Positions 15,308-22,389 of a stretch of 26,502 bases of DNA are shown here, one piece after another. This stretch comes from Allobranchiibius sp038199265 (GTDB taxonomy: Bacteria > Actinomycetota > Actinomycetes > Actinomycetales > Dermatophilaceae): NCBI GenBank assembly GCA_038199265.1, contig JBBPZD010000176.1, forward strand, positions 1-26,502, in the 5' to 3' direction. The position numbers and the translations under genes were made by a program. Numbering within the stretch: position 1 is the first letter of the stretch; each line of letters begins with the position of its first letter. The notes beneath the pieces are model-generated. The model worked only from the letters and a program-made list of their open reading frames with translations. It made no database searches and was not told where the DNA came from.

Positions 15308-15322
15308 CTCAGTCCTTCTTCC

Positions 15323-15826
15323 CTATCGGGGGTCGTCTTCGCCGTCCACAGGAATAGAGGTGCCGGAGGGACCTGTTTCCTCCGTCTGCACATGGTCGGC
15401 ATGAAGCGGCGGATCACTGACTCCTTGACCATCCGCACCGTCGTCAGCGGAGGTAGCACTTTCCCGGTCAGCTGCTATTGCCTGCAGGCTTCCGGCAATC
15501 ATCGCAAGTACGTCCGCAACCCGTTCCAATACCTCGGGCCGTACGGTCTGTACGTAAGACGCGACCCGACAGATCGGGCATGCCCGGCAGACCACGTCAA
15601 GGCCGGCACCGCTGCCGCATCCGCAACCTGCTGCGGCCGATGTGTCAGCCCTGTCCGCTGTACCGGAGCTACCTGCCCACGCTGAGAATGCATCGGCCAG
15701 TCGCGATGCTTCGGCCTCGAGCGGATTGCGTGCATCGCCCGCGCCCGCGCCGAATGAATCCTCCTTCGCCCGCGACTCCTGTTCACCGGCAGGTTCCTTC
15801 TCATCCCCGATCGTCACGACTGCCAT
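15323..15826 (-). CDS. Cys-rich acidic small protein (Rv2183c/DUF5304-like position), unknown function
   Basis: This is a 167-residue protein with three parts: a charged N-terminus (1-36), a middle with C68-GC70 and C80-RACPIC86 followed by a helical segment RPEVLERVADVLAMIAGSLQAIAADRE, and an acidic disordered C-terminus (about 122-167). The C80xxC83xxC86 and C68xC70 cysteines could bind a metal. By position it corresponds to small genes found between an ArsA-like gene and glkA in actinobacteria; I do not recognise a function. The ATG at 15826 overlaps the ArsA-like gene by 26 bp; a GTG at 15817 with AGG 9 nt upstream is an alternative start. Confidence 0.7.
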   Translation of the reverse strand: MAVVTIGDEKEPAGEQESRAKEDSFGAGAGDARNPLEAEASRLADAFSAWAGSSGTADRADTSAAAGCGCGSGAGLDVVCRACPICRVASYVQTVRPEVLERVADVLAMIAGSLQAIAADRESATSADDGADGQGVSDPPLHADHVQTEETGPSGTSIPVDGEDDPR

Positions 15827-16877
15827 CCTGCCCCACCGACGAGAAGCGCACAGTCAGCACCATCTTCCGCAGGTCGGCGCCCACCGGTCTGCAGCGTCGG
15901 AGCACCGTCGGCATGGATATCACCGAGCGATGACCCAGCGCTTCCAGCACCAGATCGTCCTGCACCATCGACAGGCTCAACTCTTGAAAGTGCACGCCGT
16001 ACAAAGGCATCCGCCACAGGTAATCTGTGCCCTCACGTTCGCAGGACATCCCGCCGCTGCGTCCGGTTCGCGCGTATCTGTCCAGATCCACTCGTTGGTC
16101 GTGCGCCGAGCAGTCACTGGCCCACCGAGGGGGGTCGTAGGGCCCAGGTCGAGGACCTCCGATCGTTGCCGTGACAGGGGCGGCACCGAGCGCCAGGCCC
16201 GCGATTACGCGACGGACCTTCATCGGCGGCGCCGATCCCGCACACACCACGGAAGCACTGCCCGGGCCCAGCAACATCCTGCTGGCCGCGGTTGCCTGGA
16301 CCAGCCCCGCGTGGACCTGGTCGGTCAACGCATCACCGGGCCACCGGGTACCCAGGGCCGCTGCCAACAAGGGACGAGATGTCGAAAGCCAGCCGCGCTG
16401 AGCCGGGGCTATGCGCTGCAATAGCCAGGGAAGGGCAGTCGCCAATCGGACCAACTCCACTGCGCGTCTGCCGGCGTCAACGACGACAGTCGGGGCTCCG
16501 AGCGGGCTGTCGTTCGGCGAATCCGATCCGTTGGCCGACGTCTCAAGTCCAGCGACGGACGCAAGTTGCCACAGCAGTCGGAAAGTGGCCGCCTCCGGAA
16601 GCTGGGCCATCTCTGACGACAGACGTGGCTCCAGGCCTACTGCACCCAGCAGCTGCCCAATCGGATGATCACTTTGCGCTGCTCCATCCGCCGGAGACAG
16701 CATCCGGAGCAGCCCACCCTCTTGCGCCTGCAGCATCGACGTCGCGTCGTCGAAGGGCTCGGCCCCCAGCAGTACGACCGACCGGCCACTGGCTGCGTAG
16801 GAGGTGGCCAATTCTGCAGCCTGCGTGGAACAACCCGTGCCGCCCGGACCCGCGACAAGCACGCATCGAGCGCTCAT
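15801..16877 (-). CDS. ArsA-like ATPase homologue with degenerate Walker A
   Basis: This is a 358-residue protein of the ArsA/GET3 (SIMIBI) family. The N-terminal VLVAGPGGTGCST (6-18) is the P-loop, followed by AAELATSYAASGRSVVLLGAEPFDDA, the usual 'loss of the next Asp' segment. The canonical signature Lys is P11 and the Walker A Lys is C16, so ATP hydrolysis is doubtful. VVVDAGRRAVELVRLATALPWLL matches the ArsA Switch II region loosely. The C-terminal third (PLYGVHFQELSLSMVQDDLVLEALGHR) is a core conserved block of this actinobacterial branch. It starts with the ATG that overlaps the SRPBCC stop (TGATG), so translation is coupled. M. tuberculosis Rv2184c lies at this place. The role is unknown; there are no arsenic genes around, so arsenite export is unlikely. 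Confidence 0.75.
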   Translation of the reverse strand: MSARCVLVAGPGGTGCSTQAAELATSYAASGRSVVLLGAEPFDDATSMLQAQEGGLLRMLSPADGAAQSDHPIGQLLGAVGLEPRLSSEMAQLPEAATFRLLWQLASVAGLETSANGSDSPNDSPLGAPTVVVDAGRRAVELVRLATALPWLLQRIAPAQRGWLSTSRPLLAAALGTRWPGDALTDQVHAGLVQATAASRMLLGPGSASVVCAGSAPPMKVRRVIAGLALGAAPVTATIGGPRPGPYDPPRWASDCSAHDQRVDLDRYARTGRSGGMSCEREGTDYLWRMPLYGVHFQELSLSMVQDDLVLEALGHRSVISMPTVLRRCRPVGADLRKMVLTVRFSSVGQDGSRDDRG

Positions 16878-17320
16878 CAGCCCTCGCAGCGCTGCTTCAA
16901 ACCACGCAATGCCTGGTCCACGATGCTCTTCTCCGCTTTACGACGCAGCATGGAGACAATCGGGATCTTCACCTCTGCGCGCAGTTCGTACGTCACAGCC
17001 GTGAGGGATTTCGCGCGCTCCAACCGGTAGCTACCGTCCAGCGACCGCATCACCGTGGACTCGAGGAGCTTCCACGAGATCTCGCCGATGCCGTCCTGGT
17101 CAACATCCCAGGTGTAGGCAAGTACGTAGGTGTCTCGCAACACACCGGCGTCGACCTCGAAGCGCACAGAAAGGGGCCAACCGTCATCGTCCTGAGTCAG
17201 GATTCGGGTGCTGACCATGTTCTCGACCCAGTCGGGGTACCGCTCGAAGTCGGCGATAACGTCCAGCACCACGGCAGGATCAGCGCTGATGGAAGTGGAG
17301 GAGGAGGTGCTGTCGGACAT
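16877..17320 (-). CDS. SRPBCC (START-like) family protein
   Basis: This 147-residue helix-grip-fold protein corresponds to Rv2185c (TB16.3) type cyclase/dehydrase proteins. ISADPAVVLDVIADFERYPDWVENM (11-35) is the characteristic N-terminal helix-strand pair, and the C-terminal helix PIVSMLRRKAEKSIVDQALRGLKQR (120-144) closes the hydrophobic cavity. Such proteins bind lipid or hydrophobic ligands; the ligand here is unknown. The start is the ATG at 17320; the in-frame upstream extension is rejected because TAGTGT lies exactly 7 nt before this ATG. It is translationally coupled to the ArsA-like gene, an association seen in mycobacteria too, suggesting a shared, perhaps lipid-handling, job. Confidence 0.87.
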   Translation of the reverse strand: MSDSTSSSTSISADPAVVLDVIADFERYPDWVENMVSTRILTQDDDGWPLSVRFEVDAGVLRDTYVLAYTWDVDQDGIGEISWKLLESTVMRSLDGSYRLERAKSLTAVTYELRAEVKIPIVSMLRRKAEKSIVDQALRGLKQRCEG

Positions 17321-17327
17321 GGTCCAG

Positions 17328-17333
17328 ACACTA
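17328..17333 (-). promoter_or_regulatory. -10 element TAGTGT, leaderless start of SRPBCC gene
   Basis: On the minus strand TAGTGT ends 7 nt before the ATG at 17320; there is no Shine-Dalgarno. It would start the SRPBCC-ArsA-ROK-EEP run. Confidence 0.58.
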
Positions 17334-17400
17334 ACTCTCGAGTGTGGTGTTTCTCGCACCCCGCGTTCCCAGCGCAAGCCATCCGCAGGCACGGGTCAGA

Positions 17401-18300
17401 TCAACTGATCGTCCGGCGCAGGAACGCTGCGTACGCAGGTCGGAGTGTCTGAGTGCTCGCTCCCGAAAACGACTCCGCAAAAGCGTTGTGCGTTCCCTCT
17501 CCGGTCGCGACCACGAACTGGCGCCATGCGCTCAGCCCGTAGCGCGTGACCAAGAAGGCCATGTACACATGCGCTTGCTGATAGGCACTCTGGGTAGTGC
17601 TGCCAGAGAACGACGCATCGCCGGGAGGCACACGGGGCTCCTTCCCCGCCCGGACGGCTGCCGTCAGCGCTGGCGTTGCAGCGGATAACGAGACGTCGGT
17701 AAAGCGGTACGCAGTGAATTCCGCCGAGCCCTCCACCACCCACTTCGGCAACCCGGCTCGTGTGGTCTGCTTCAAAACCACATGGGTGATCTCGTGCGCG
17801 AGCACGATCCGCCTACCTTGCACGTTGAGCGTTCCCAGCGCTGGACGCGATAGAACGATGAGTCCCGTGGGCGTTGTACTAGCCACCACATCGGGGCTTG
17901 TCGGCACGCCGCCGCGCAACGTAGCGAACTGCGCCGCGTCGGACGCCACCTCGATTCTGACCAGCCCGGCGGAGTCGGTCCGAACCGGCCAGCTGCGTTC
18001 GACCCATGATCTGGCCTCCTGCGCGACGGCAAGTATGGACAACAGAACGGCACGGTCGACAGACCCGCTGACGCGCATGTCTCGCCCCACAACGGAGGAA
18101 TAAGTAGGAATCGGCTTCCGGTGCGGGCTCTTGCTCGAGTCGGTGTGGGAAAGATTCGACGTCTGCCCTGCCGTTGATTCAGACCGCCCACCGACTGCGG
18201 TACACCCGCTCACTCCAACGACCGCCGTCAGCAAAATAAGACAGATGGCGGACTTGGGAGGTCGCGACCGGTCTCGGATCCACGCTTGGCTGCTGCGCAC
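17401..18300 (-). CDS. Secreted lipoprotein, peptidase MA-like gluzincin
   Basis: This is a 299-residue protein. A basic N-terminus (RSSQAWIRDRSRPPK) and hydrophobic stretch (19-30) end in the lipobox VSGC with C33 as the acylated cysteine, so it is probably anchored on the outer face of the membrane. A Ser/Thr-rich linker follows (34-70). The catalytic motif is HEITH (H169, E170, H173), with WVVEGSAEFTAY (188-198) providing a third ligand Glu (E190 or E194) of a gluzincin zinc peptidase. Peptide or cell-wall protein substrates are unknown. The GTG start has TACGCT exactly 6 nt upstream. Its neighbour is a Cys-rich mini-protein 19 bp upstream; no processing partner is adjacent. Confidence 0.83.
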   Translation of the reverse strand: MRSSQAWIRDRSRPPKSAICLILLTAVVGVSGCTAVGGRSESTAGQTSNLSHTDSSKSPHRKPIPTYSSVVGRDMRVSGSVDRAVLLSILAVAQEARSWVERSWPVRTDSAGLVRIEVASDAAQFATLRGGVPTSPDVVASTTPTGLIVLSRPALGTLNVQGRRIVLAHEITHVVLKQTTRAGLPKWVVEGSAEFTAYRFTDVSLSAATPALTAAVRAGKEPRVPPGDASFSGSTTQSAYQQAHVYMAFLVTRYGLSAWRQFVVATGEGTHNAFAESFSGASTQTLRPAYAAFLRRTIS

Positions 18301-18306
18301 GCCGGA

Positions 18307-18312
18307 AGCGTA
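18307..18312 (-). promoter_or_regulatory. -10 element TACGCT, leaderless start of lipoprotein gene
   Basis: On the minus strand TACGCT ends 6 nt before the GTG at 18300; there is no Shine-Dalgarno. It sits in the 19-bp gap after the Cys-rich gene. Confidence 0.5.
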
Positions 18313-18319
18313 AGCGCGT

Positions 18320-18559
18320 TCAACCGGTCACGCGCAAGACCTCCCCTTGTTCGCGCACTGCTCGGGCGTCGCGCATTTCAGCCTCGCTGATCAGACCAAC
18401 GCTGAACAAGGCCTTCACCCCGCGACGCTCACGGTCGTCCAACACGAGGCCCAGCTCGTCCTGCTCGATTCGTGGGGCAGGCATTTCCAACAGCACGGTC
18501 ACCATGCAGTCCGCGCAGTGCCGGTCACGAACCGGGCAGCTTTCACAATCGATGTGCAT
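18320..18559 (-). CDS. Small four-cysteine protein, unknown function
   Basis: This is a 79-residue protein. Near the N-terminus C5-ESC8 and C15-ADC18 form a CxxC-x6-CxxC pattern suited to a zinc or Fe-S site. The remainder is acidic and helical (DELGLVLDDRERRGVKALFSVGLISEAEMRDARAVREQGEV). The start is the ATG at 18559 with AAGGAG 7 nt upstream; longer in-frame forms run into the nuclease promoter. It is divergent from the DEDDh-UvrC-like nuclease gene (114 bp between start codons). I do not recognise a named family, although similar small proteins occur in actinobacteria at this place. It could be a redox or DNA-repair accessory factor. Confidence 0.72.
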   Translation of the reverse strand: MHIDCESCPVRDRHCADCMVTVLLEMPAPRIEQDELGLVLDDRERRGVKALFSVGLISEAEMRDARAVREQGEVLRVTG

Positions 18560-18590
18560 CTGAAGACTCCTTCCTGTCGTCCTGCTCCGG

Positions 18591-18596
18591 ACGTTA
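18591..18596 (-). promoter_or_regulatory. Candidate -10 (TAACGT) for Cys-rich gene
   Basis: On the minus strand TAACGT would give a roughly 25-nt leader containing AAGGAG (18567-18572). It is identical to the hexamer on the other strand that precedes the nuclease gene. Confidence 0.45.
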
Positions 18597-18660
18597 GAGG
18601 TGAGGTCTGACAGCCCTCCGTTTGGATCGATGACGGGGCCCCGTTGTCGGTGCAGACGCC

Positions 18661-18666
18661 TAACGT
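18661..18666 (+). promoter_or_regulatory. -10 element TAACGT, leaderless start of DEDDh-UvrC-like gene
   Basis: TAACGT ends 7 nt before the ATG at 18674; there is no Shine-Dalgarno. An in-frame TTG at 18644 would put this hexamer inside the gene. Confidence 0.58.
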
Positions 18667-18673
18667 TCGCGGC

Positions 18674-20392
18674 ATGTCGACAGTCCACGCCGTTCAGGCG
18701 ACCTTCGAAGACCTGGGTACCCCGTTGTCCGGGGTTACTTTCGTGGTCGTCGATCTGGAAACGACCGGTGGCAACCCTCGAACCAGCGACATTACGGAGA
18801 TCGGCGCCGTCAAGGTCCGCGGCGGAGAGGTGCTCGGGGAATTTCAGACCCTGGTCAACCCGGGCGATCCCATCCCGGCCTTCATCTCCGTACTGACCGG
18901 CATCACCGACTCGATGGTGGCGGGTGCTCCCAACATCGCATCCGCGTTACCTGCTTTCCTCCAGTTCGCCGCAGGCAGCGTGCTGGTCGCTCACAACGCC
19001 CCTTTCGACATCGGTTTCCTGCGCGCGAACTGCGCGAAGCTAGGGCATTCGTGGCCCGGACATCAGGTCATCGACACCGTGCACCTCGCCCGCCATCTGG
19101 TCAGCAATGACGAAGTGCCCAACCGAAAGCTCGGGTCGCTGGCCCGCCTTTTCGGTGCGGTGACCACCCCCGACCACCGGGCGTTGCATGATGCGCAAGC
19201 AACCGTCGACGTCTTGCATGCGCTGCTGGGCCGGGTCGGCAACCTCGGGGTGACCACGCTTGAAGAATTGGCCTCCTACACCAGCCGTGTGCGACCTGAA
19301 CAACGCCGCAAACGCTTCCTGGCGGATGGGCTTCCGCGGGCGCCCGGGGTCTACGTGTTCAAGGACGACCGTGACCGGGTGCTTTACGTCGGCACCTCCG
19401 TCGACATCCAACGTCGGGTACGCAGTTATTTCACTGCCAGCGAACATCGCTCCCGGATGGCGCAAATGGTCGGGTTGGCAGCCACCGTGACTCCGATCGT
19501 GTGTGCCACCGTTCTGGAAGCCCAGGTACGCGAACTGCGTTTGATCGCTGAGCACAAGCCCCGATTCAACCGTCGCTCGCGCCATCCGGAAAAGTCGGTA
19601 TGGCTCAAGCTGACTGTCGAGGCGTTTCCCCGGTTGTCAGTGGTCCGCGAACGACGAGACGACAAAGCCACGTACGCCGGGCCGTTCGGGTCACGCGCCC
19701 TCGCCGAGGCGGCGGCCGCCGCTGTTCACGAAGTCGTGCCGCTACGTCAGTGCACTAAGCGGCTGAGTGCCACTGCCCGGTCCTCCGCCTGCACACTTGC
19801 CGATATCGGACGCTGCGGTGCGCCATGTATCGGTCGACAGAGCCAGCAGGAATACGCTGTGGTCGCCGGCCGGGTCGCTGAGGCCCTCGACAAAGATGCG
19901 CGCGACCTGGTCCGCGATCTCGACGAGCGAATGCACAAATTGGGTGAAGGCGAGCGATTCGAAGAGGCCGCCACTGTCCGTGACCGGATGGTCGCCCTGG
20001 TCAGGGCCACTGATCGCAACCAGCGTATGACCCCCCTGGCGGTGAGTCCTGAATTGGTGGCCGCCCGACCGGGCGCCGTCGGTGGCTGGGAGTTCGTGTG
20101 TGTGCGATACGGAAAACTGGCAGGAACAACTCTCAGCCCACCTGGCGCAGACCCTCGCCCATTCATCGATGCGCTCGTCGATACCGCTGAAGTGGTTTCT
20201 CCTCACCTGGGGCGAGCTCCTGCCTGCCACCCAGAAGAGGTCGACAAGATTCTGCGGTGGCTGGAAAGCCCCGACGTTCGACTTGTCCGCATCGACGGTG
20301 AGTGGAGTTGCCCGGTCAACGGTGCAGGACAAATGCGCGAGCGCCTCCAACTCCTGCGTGACCGGCCGGACACAGGTTTCAGCGACTCCTGA
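18674..20392 (+). CDS. DEDDh exonuclease fused to UvrC-like GIY-YIG nuclease
   Basis: This is a 572-residue protein. Residues about 21-190 are a DnaQ-type 3'-5' exonuclease: D27 and E29 in VVDLETTG, D112 in FDIGF, H168 and D173 in DHRALHDA (DEDDh set complete). Residues about 218-300 are a UvrC-like GIY-YIG domain: GVYVF (225-229), LYVG (237-240) and E287 in the REL segment preceding HKPRFN. C360, C373, C381 and C385 match in order and spacing (13-8-4) the four cysteines that bind [4Fe-4S] in E. coli UvrC (12-8-4). A UVR-like helix (416-442) follows. The C-terminal RNase H-type endonuclease and HhH of UvrC are absent, so only one incision is expected, as in Cho. M. tuberculosis Rv2191 is similar. 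The start is an ATG with a leaderless-type -10. Confidence 0.92.
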   Translation: MSTVHAVQATFEDLGTPLSGVTFVVVDLETTGGNPRTSDITEIGAVKVRGGEVLGEFQTLVNPGDPIPAFISVLTGITDSMVAGAPNIASALPAFLQFAAGSVLVAHNAPFDIGFLRANCAKLGHSWPGHQVIDTVHLARHLVSNDEVPNRKLGSLARLFGAVTTPDHRALHDAQATVDVLHALLGRVGNLGVTTLEELASYTSRVRPEQRRKRFLADGLPRAPGVYVFKDDRDRVLYVGTSVDIQRRVRSYFTASEHRSRMAQMVGLAATVTPIVCATVLEAQVRELRLIAEHKPRFNRRSRHPEKSVWLKLTVEAFPRLSVVRERRDDKATYAGPFGSRALAEAAAAAVHEVVPLRQCTKRLSATARSSACTLADIGRCGAPCIGRQSQQEYAVVAGRVAEALDKDARDLVRDLDERMHKLGEGERFEEAATVRDRMVALVRATDRNQRMTPLAVSPELVAARPGAVGGWEFVCVRYGKLAGTTLSPPGADPRPFIDALVDTAEVVSPHLGRAPACHPEEVDKILRWLESPDVRLVRIDGEWSCPVNGAGQMRERLQLLRDRPDTGFSDS

Positions 20393-20448
20393 CCTGCGCC
20401 GTTGGCAGATCCGCCATAAAGCGCCCAGAGGCGGGCATCAATACGTCC

Positions 20449-20454
20449 TAAGCT
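20449..20454 (+). promoter_or_regulatory. -10 element TAAGCT, leaderless start of RAM protein gene
   Basis: TAAGCT ends 6 nt before the GTG at 20461. A GGTGG lies in between but is too close to act as a Shine-Dalgarno. Confidence 0.5.
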
Positions 20455-20460
20455 GGGTGG

Positions 20461-20742
20461 GTGATCTCAGCAATCGTGATGCTCAAGGCCGATATCCACC
20501 GCATCCCCGAGGTGGCAGAGGCGGTAGTGGAGATCGACGGCGTCAGCGAGGTCTACTCGACAACTGGCGACGTCGACCTGATCGCTGTCGTCCGGGTCCC
20601 CCGCCACGAGGACCTCGCCGACGTCATCGCTGACCGCATCAACAAGATTCCGGGCATGCGCGAGTCACAAACGCATATCGCCTTCCGCACCTACTCCAGC
20701 GGCGACCTCGGCGCAGGCTTCGCCATCGGTCTCGACGACTGA
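20461..20742 (+). CDS. Stand-alone Lrp/AsnC RAM ligand-binding domain protein
   Basis: This 93-residue protein consists of the RAM (Lrp/AsnC effector-binding) domain only: ISAIVMLKADIHRIPEVAEAVVEIDGVSEVYSTTGDVDLIAVVRVP and the C-terminal THIAFRTYSS. It lacks the helix-turn-helix, so it cannot bind DNA alone. Such proteins form dimers or octamers and bind amino acids; the G36-D37 turn contributes to the ligand site. It may sense tryptophan-pathway or other amino acids, or modulate a full-length Lrp; the convergent trpD gene (23 bp away) is conserved in this position in other actinobacteria, as I recall. The start is GTG. Confidence 0.88.
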   Translation: MISAIVMLKADIHRIPEVAEAVVEIDGVSEVYSTTGDVDLIAVVRVPRHEDLADVIADRINKIPGMRESQTHIAFRTYSSGDLGAGFAIGLDD

Positions 20743-20765
20743 AAGCGTCGCCGCCTGCCTGCCAT

Positions 20766-21830
20766 TCAGGTGTTGCGAGTCGTATCTATCCAGCGCTGGA
20801 GCGCCTTGGCTGCGGACTGATCATCGATGGCGGTGCGCGCGCGGTCGACGCCGGCTTGTAGGGCCTGTTCGAACGTGTCGTGGCCAGGGAATCGGCCGCT
20901 TCCCTCCGCTGCAAGCGCGAGCGCAATACCCGCATTCAGCACGACCGCATCCCTCACCGGTCCTGGTTGCCCCGCCAGCACTCGGGTCACCACCTGCGCG
21001 TTGTATGCAGCGTCACCACCCCGAAGCGCATCGATCGGCGCGCGATCGATCCCGACGAGCGACGGGTCGACCACGTGCAACGAGATCTTGCCTGCACGGA
21101 TCCACCGCACGCTCGATGTGGCCGCCACGCTGAGCTCATCGAGTCCGTCGTCTCCACGGAAGACGGCCGCGGAGCTACCGCGTTCGGCAAAAACCCCGGC
21201 GATCAGGTCGGCTACTCGGGAATCCGCCGCTCCGACGGCCGAAAAGCGTGGTCGAGCCGGGTTGGTGAGCGGCCCCAGAATATTGAAGGCGGTCGGAATA
21301 CCCAGCTCACGCCGGGGAACAGCCGCGAAACGCATCGACGGGTGGAACGTCTGCGAAAAACAAAACGTTATGCCCGCTTCCGCGGCCACCTGCTCAACCC
21401 GCGTCGACGGGAGATCCAACGCGATACCGAGAGCCTCAAGTACATCCGCCGCACCAGAGGAGGAAGAAGCGGCACGGTTGCCGTGCTTGACCACTCGAGC
21501 GCCCGCCCCCGCGCTGACGATAGCCGCCATCGTTGAGATGTTGACGGTGTGGGCCCCGTCTCCACCGGTGCCGACGATGTCGAGAGTCGGGCCCTCCACA
21601 CTGATCGGCAGCGCGAAGCGCCGCATGGTGTCGGCCAGGCCTCTGATCTCGGCAACGCTCTCGCCCTTGGCGCGAAGAGCAACCAGAAATCCCGCAACCT
21701 GTGCCGGGCTCGCGTTACCGGACATGACTTGATCCATTGCCCAGGACGTGTCCTCGGCGCTCAGGTCTTCCCCGCGAAGCAATGCGCCGAGCAGATGAGG
21801 CCAGCTCTGGGACAGGGACTCAGTGGCCAC
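20766..21830 (-). CDS. trpD: Anthranilate phosphoribosyltransferase
   Basis: This 354-residue enzyme attaches phosphoribose from PRPP to anthranilate, the second step of tryptophan synthesis. Motifs are GTGGDG (87-92, PRPP binding), NIST (97-100), KHGNRAASSSSG (115-126), and the anthranilate-pocket stretch FHPSMRFAAVPRRELGIPTAFNILGPLTNPARP, followed by FRGDDGLDELSV, which holds the metal-binding DE pair. The length is in the usual range. The start is GTG with AGGAG about 5 nt upstream; this ribosome binding site overlaps the stop of the upstream receiver-like gene, so the two are co-transcribed. It is not in a trp operon, as is common in actinobacteria. Convergent to the RAM domain gene. Confidence 0.95.
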   Translation of the reverse strand: MATESLSQSWPHLLGALLRGEDLSAEDTSWAMDQVMSGNASPAQVAGFLVALRAKGESVAEIRGLADTMRRFALPISVEGPTLDIVGTGGDGAHTVNISTMAAIVSAGAGARVVKHGNRAASSSSGAADVLEALGIALDLPSTRVEQVAAEAGITFCFSQTFHPSMRFAAVPRRELGIPTAFNILGPLTNPARPRFSAVGAADSRVADLIAGVFAERGSSAAVFRGDDGLDELSVAATSSVRWIRAGKISLHVVDPSLVGIDRAPIDALRGGDAAYNAQVVTRVLAGQPGPVRDAVVLNAGIALALAAEGSGRFPGHDTFEQALQAGVDRARTAIDDQSAAKALQRWIDTTRNT

Positions 21831-21838
21831 CCGGGCTC

Positions 21839-22270
21839 CTATCGCGCGGTGGAGTTGGCGACCTGGCCGTGTCCGCCGATACGACGGGCGACTTCAGCGA
21901 TGGTCGAGCTCAGGACAAGGGGATCGATGGGGTGCGGCACTGCAGCATCTGCCTGCGACCAGGATGCAAGCCAGCCGTCTGAAGGGCGGCCGGTGAGCAC
22001 GATGATCGGCGGACAGTTGAAAATCTCGTTCTTGAGCTGCTTTGTGAGGCCCATTCCGCCTACAGGGGTCGCCTCGCCGTCAAGGATCAGCAGATCCAGC
22101 TCCTCGTGATCAGCAGCATCGATCACGGCCGCAGCGGTCGCGCACTCACGCCAGGAAACGATCTGCACATCCTTGGCCGGGCGCTTACCGACCCCGATGC
22201 GCACGGCATCCCGCGTTGCGATGTCGTCGCTGTAGAGCAGCACCTTCAGAGTTCGGGGCATATCGGCCAT
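21839..22270 (-). CDS. Receiver-like (pseudo-response regulator) protein
   Basis: This 143-residue single-domain protein has a CheY-like receiver fold: LKVLLYSDD (acidic pair D15, D16), LDLLILDGEA with the phospho-acceptor candidate D64, IIVLTGRP with T93, and AVPHPIDP (111-117). The lysine that normally precedes the Pro in this last motif (KP) is replaced by His H113, so canonical phosphorylation signalling is in doubt. There is no output domain and no kinase gene nearby. The start is the ATG at 22270; TAGCAT lies exactly 7 nt upstream and there is no Shine-Dalgarno. trpD follows after 8 bp, and ctaE is divergent, 119 bp away, so it could link respiration and amino-acid synthesis, but that is a guess. 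Confidence 0.78.
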   Translation of the reverse strand: MADMPRTLKVLLYSDDIATRDAVRIGVGKRPAKDVQIVSWRECATAAAVIDAADHEELDLLILDGEATPVGGMGLTKQLKNEIFNCPPIIVLTGRPSDGWLASWSQADAAVPHPIDPLVLSSTIAEVARRIGGHGQVANSTAR

Positions 22271-22277
22271 GGCGAGG

Positions 22278-22283
22278 ATGCTA
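22278..22283 (-). promoter_or_regulatory. -10 element TAGCAT, leaderless start of receiver-like gene and trpD
   Basis: On the minus strand TAGCAT ends 7 nt before the ATG at 22270; there is no Shine-Dalgarno. Confidence 0.58.
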
Positions 22284-22377
22284 CCCACCGGCGACGGAAC
22301 CTACCCACCACCGCGTCCGTTAACACCTTTATCGACCGCTTGGGGGGTCGGTCATCCACCCTCGCGGCAGGTGGGGC

Positions 22378-22383
22378 CATACT
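22378..22383 (+). promoter_or_regulatory. -10 element CATACT, leaderless start of ctaE
   Basis: CATACT ends 6 nt before the GTG at 22390; there is no Shine-Dalgarno. The region 22284-22377 between the divergent genes holds no other recognisable element. Confidence 0.55.
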
Positions 22384-22389
22384 GAGTGG

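Noticed and set aside
15801..16877. Arsenite-efflux ATPase function.
   Set aside because: Both P-loop lysines are missing and no arsB, arsR or arsC gene is nearby.
16292..17452. Long open frame on the plus strand (386 codons) across the ArsA-like and SRPBCC genes.
   Set aside because: Pro/Arg-rich translation without motifs, spanning two well-supported genes on the other strand.
20880..21536. Open frames on the plus strand opposite trpD.
   Set aside because: Antisense to a full-length, motif-complete trpD.
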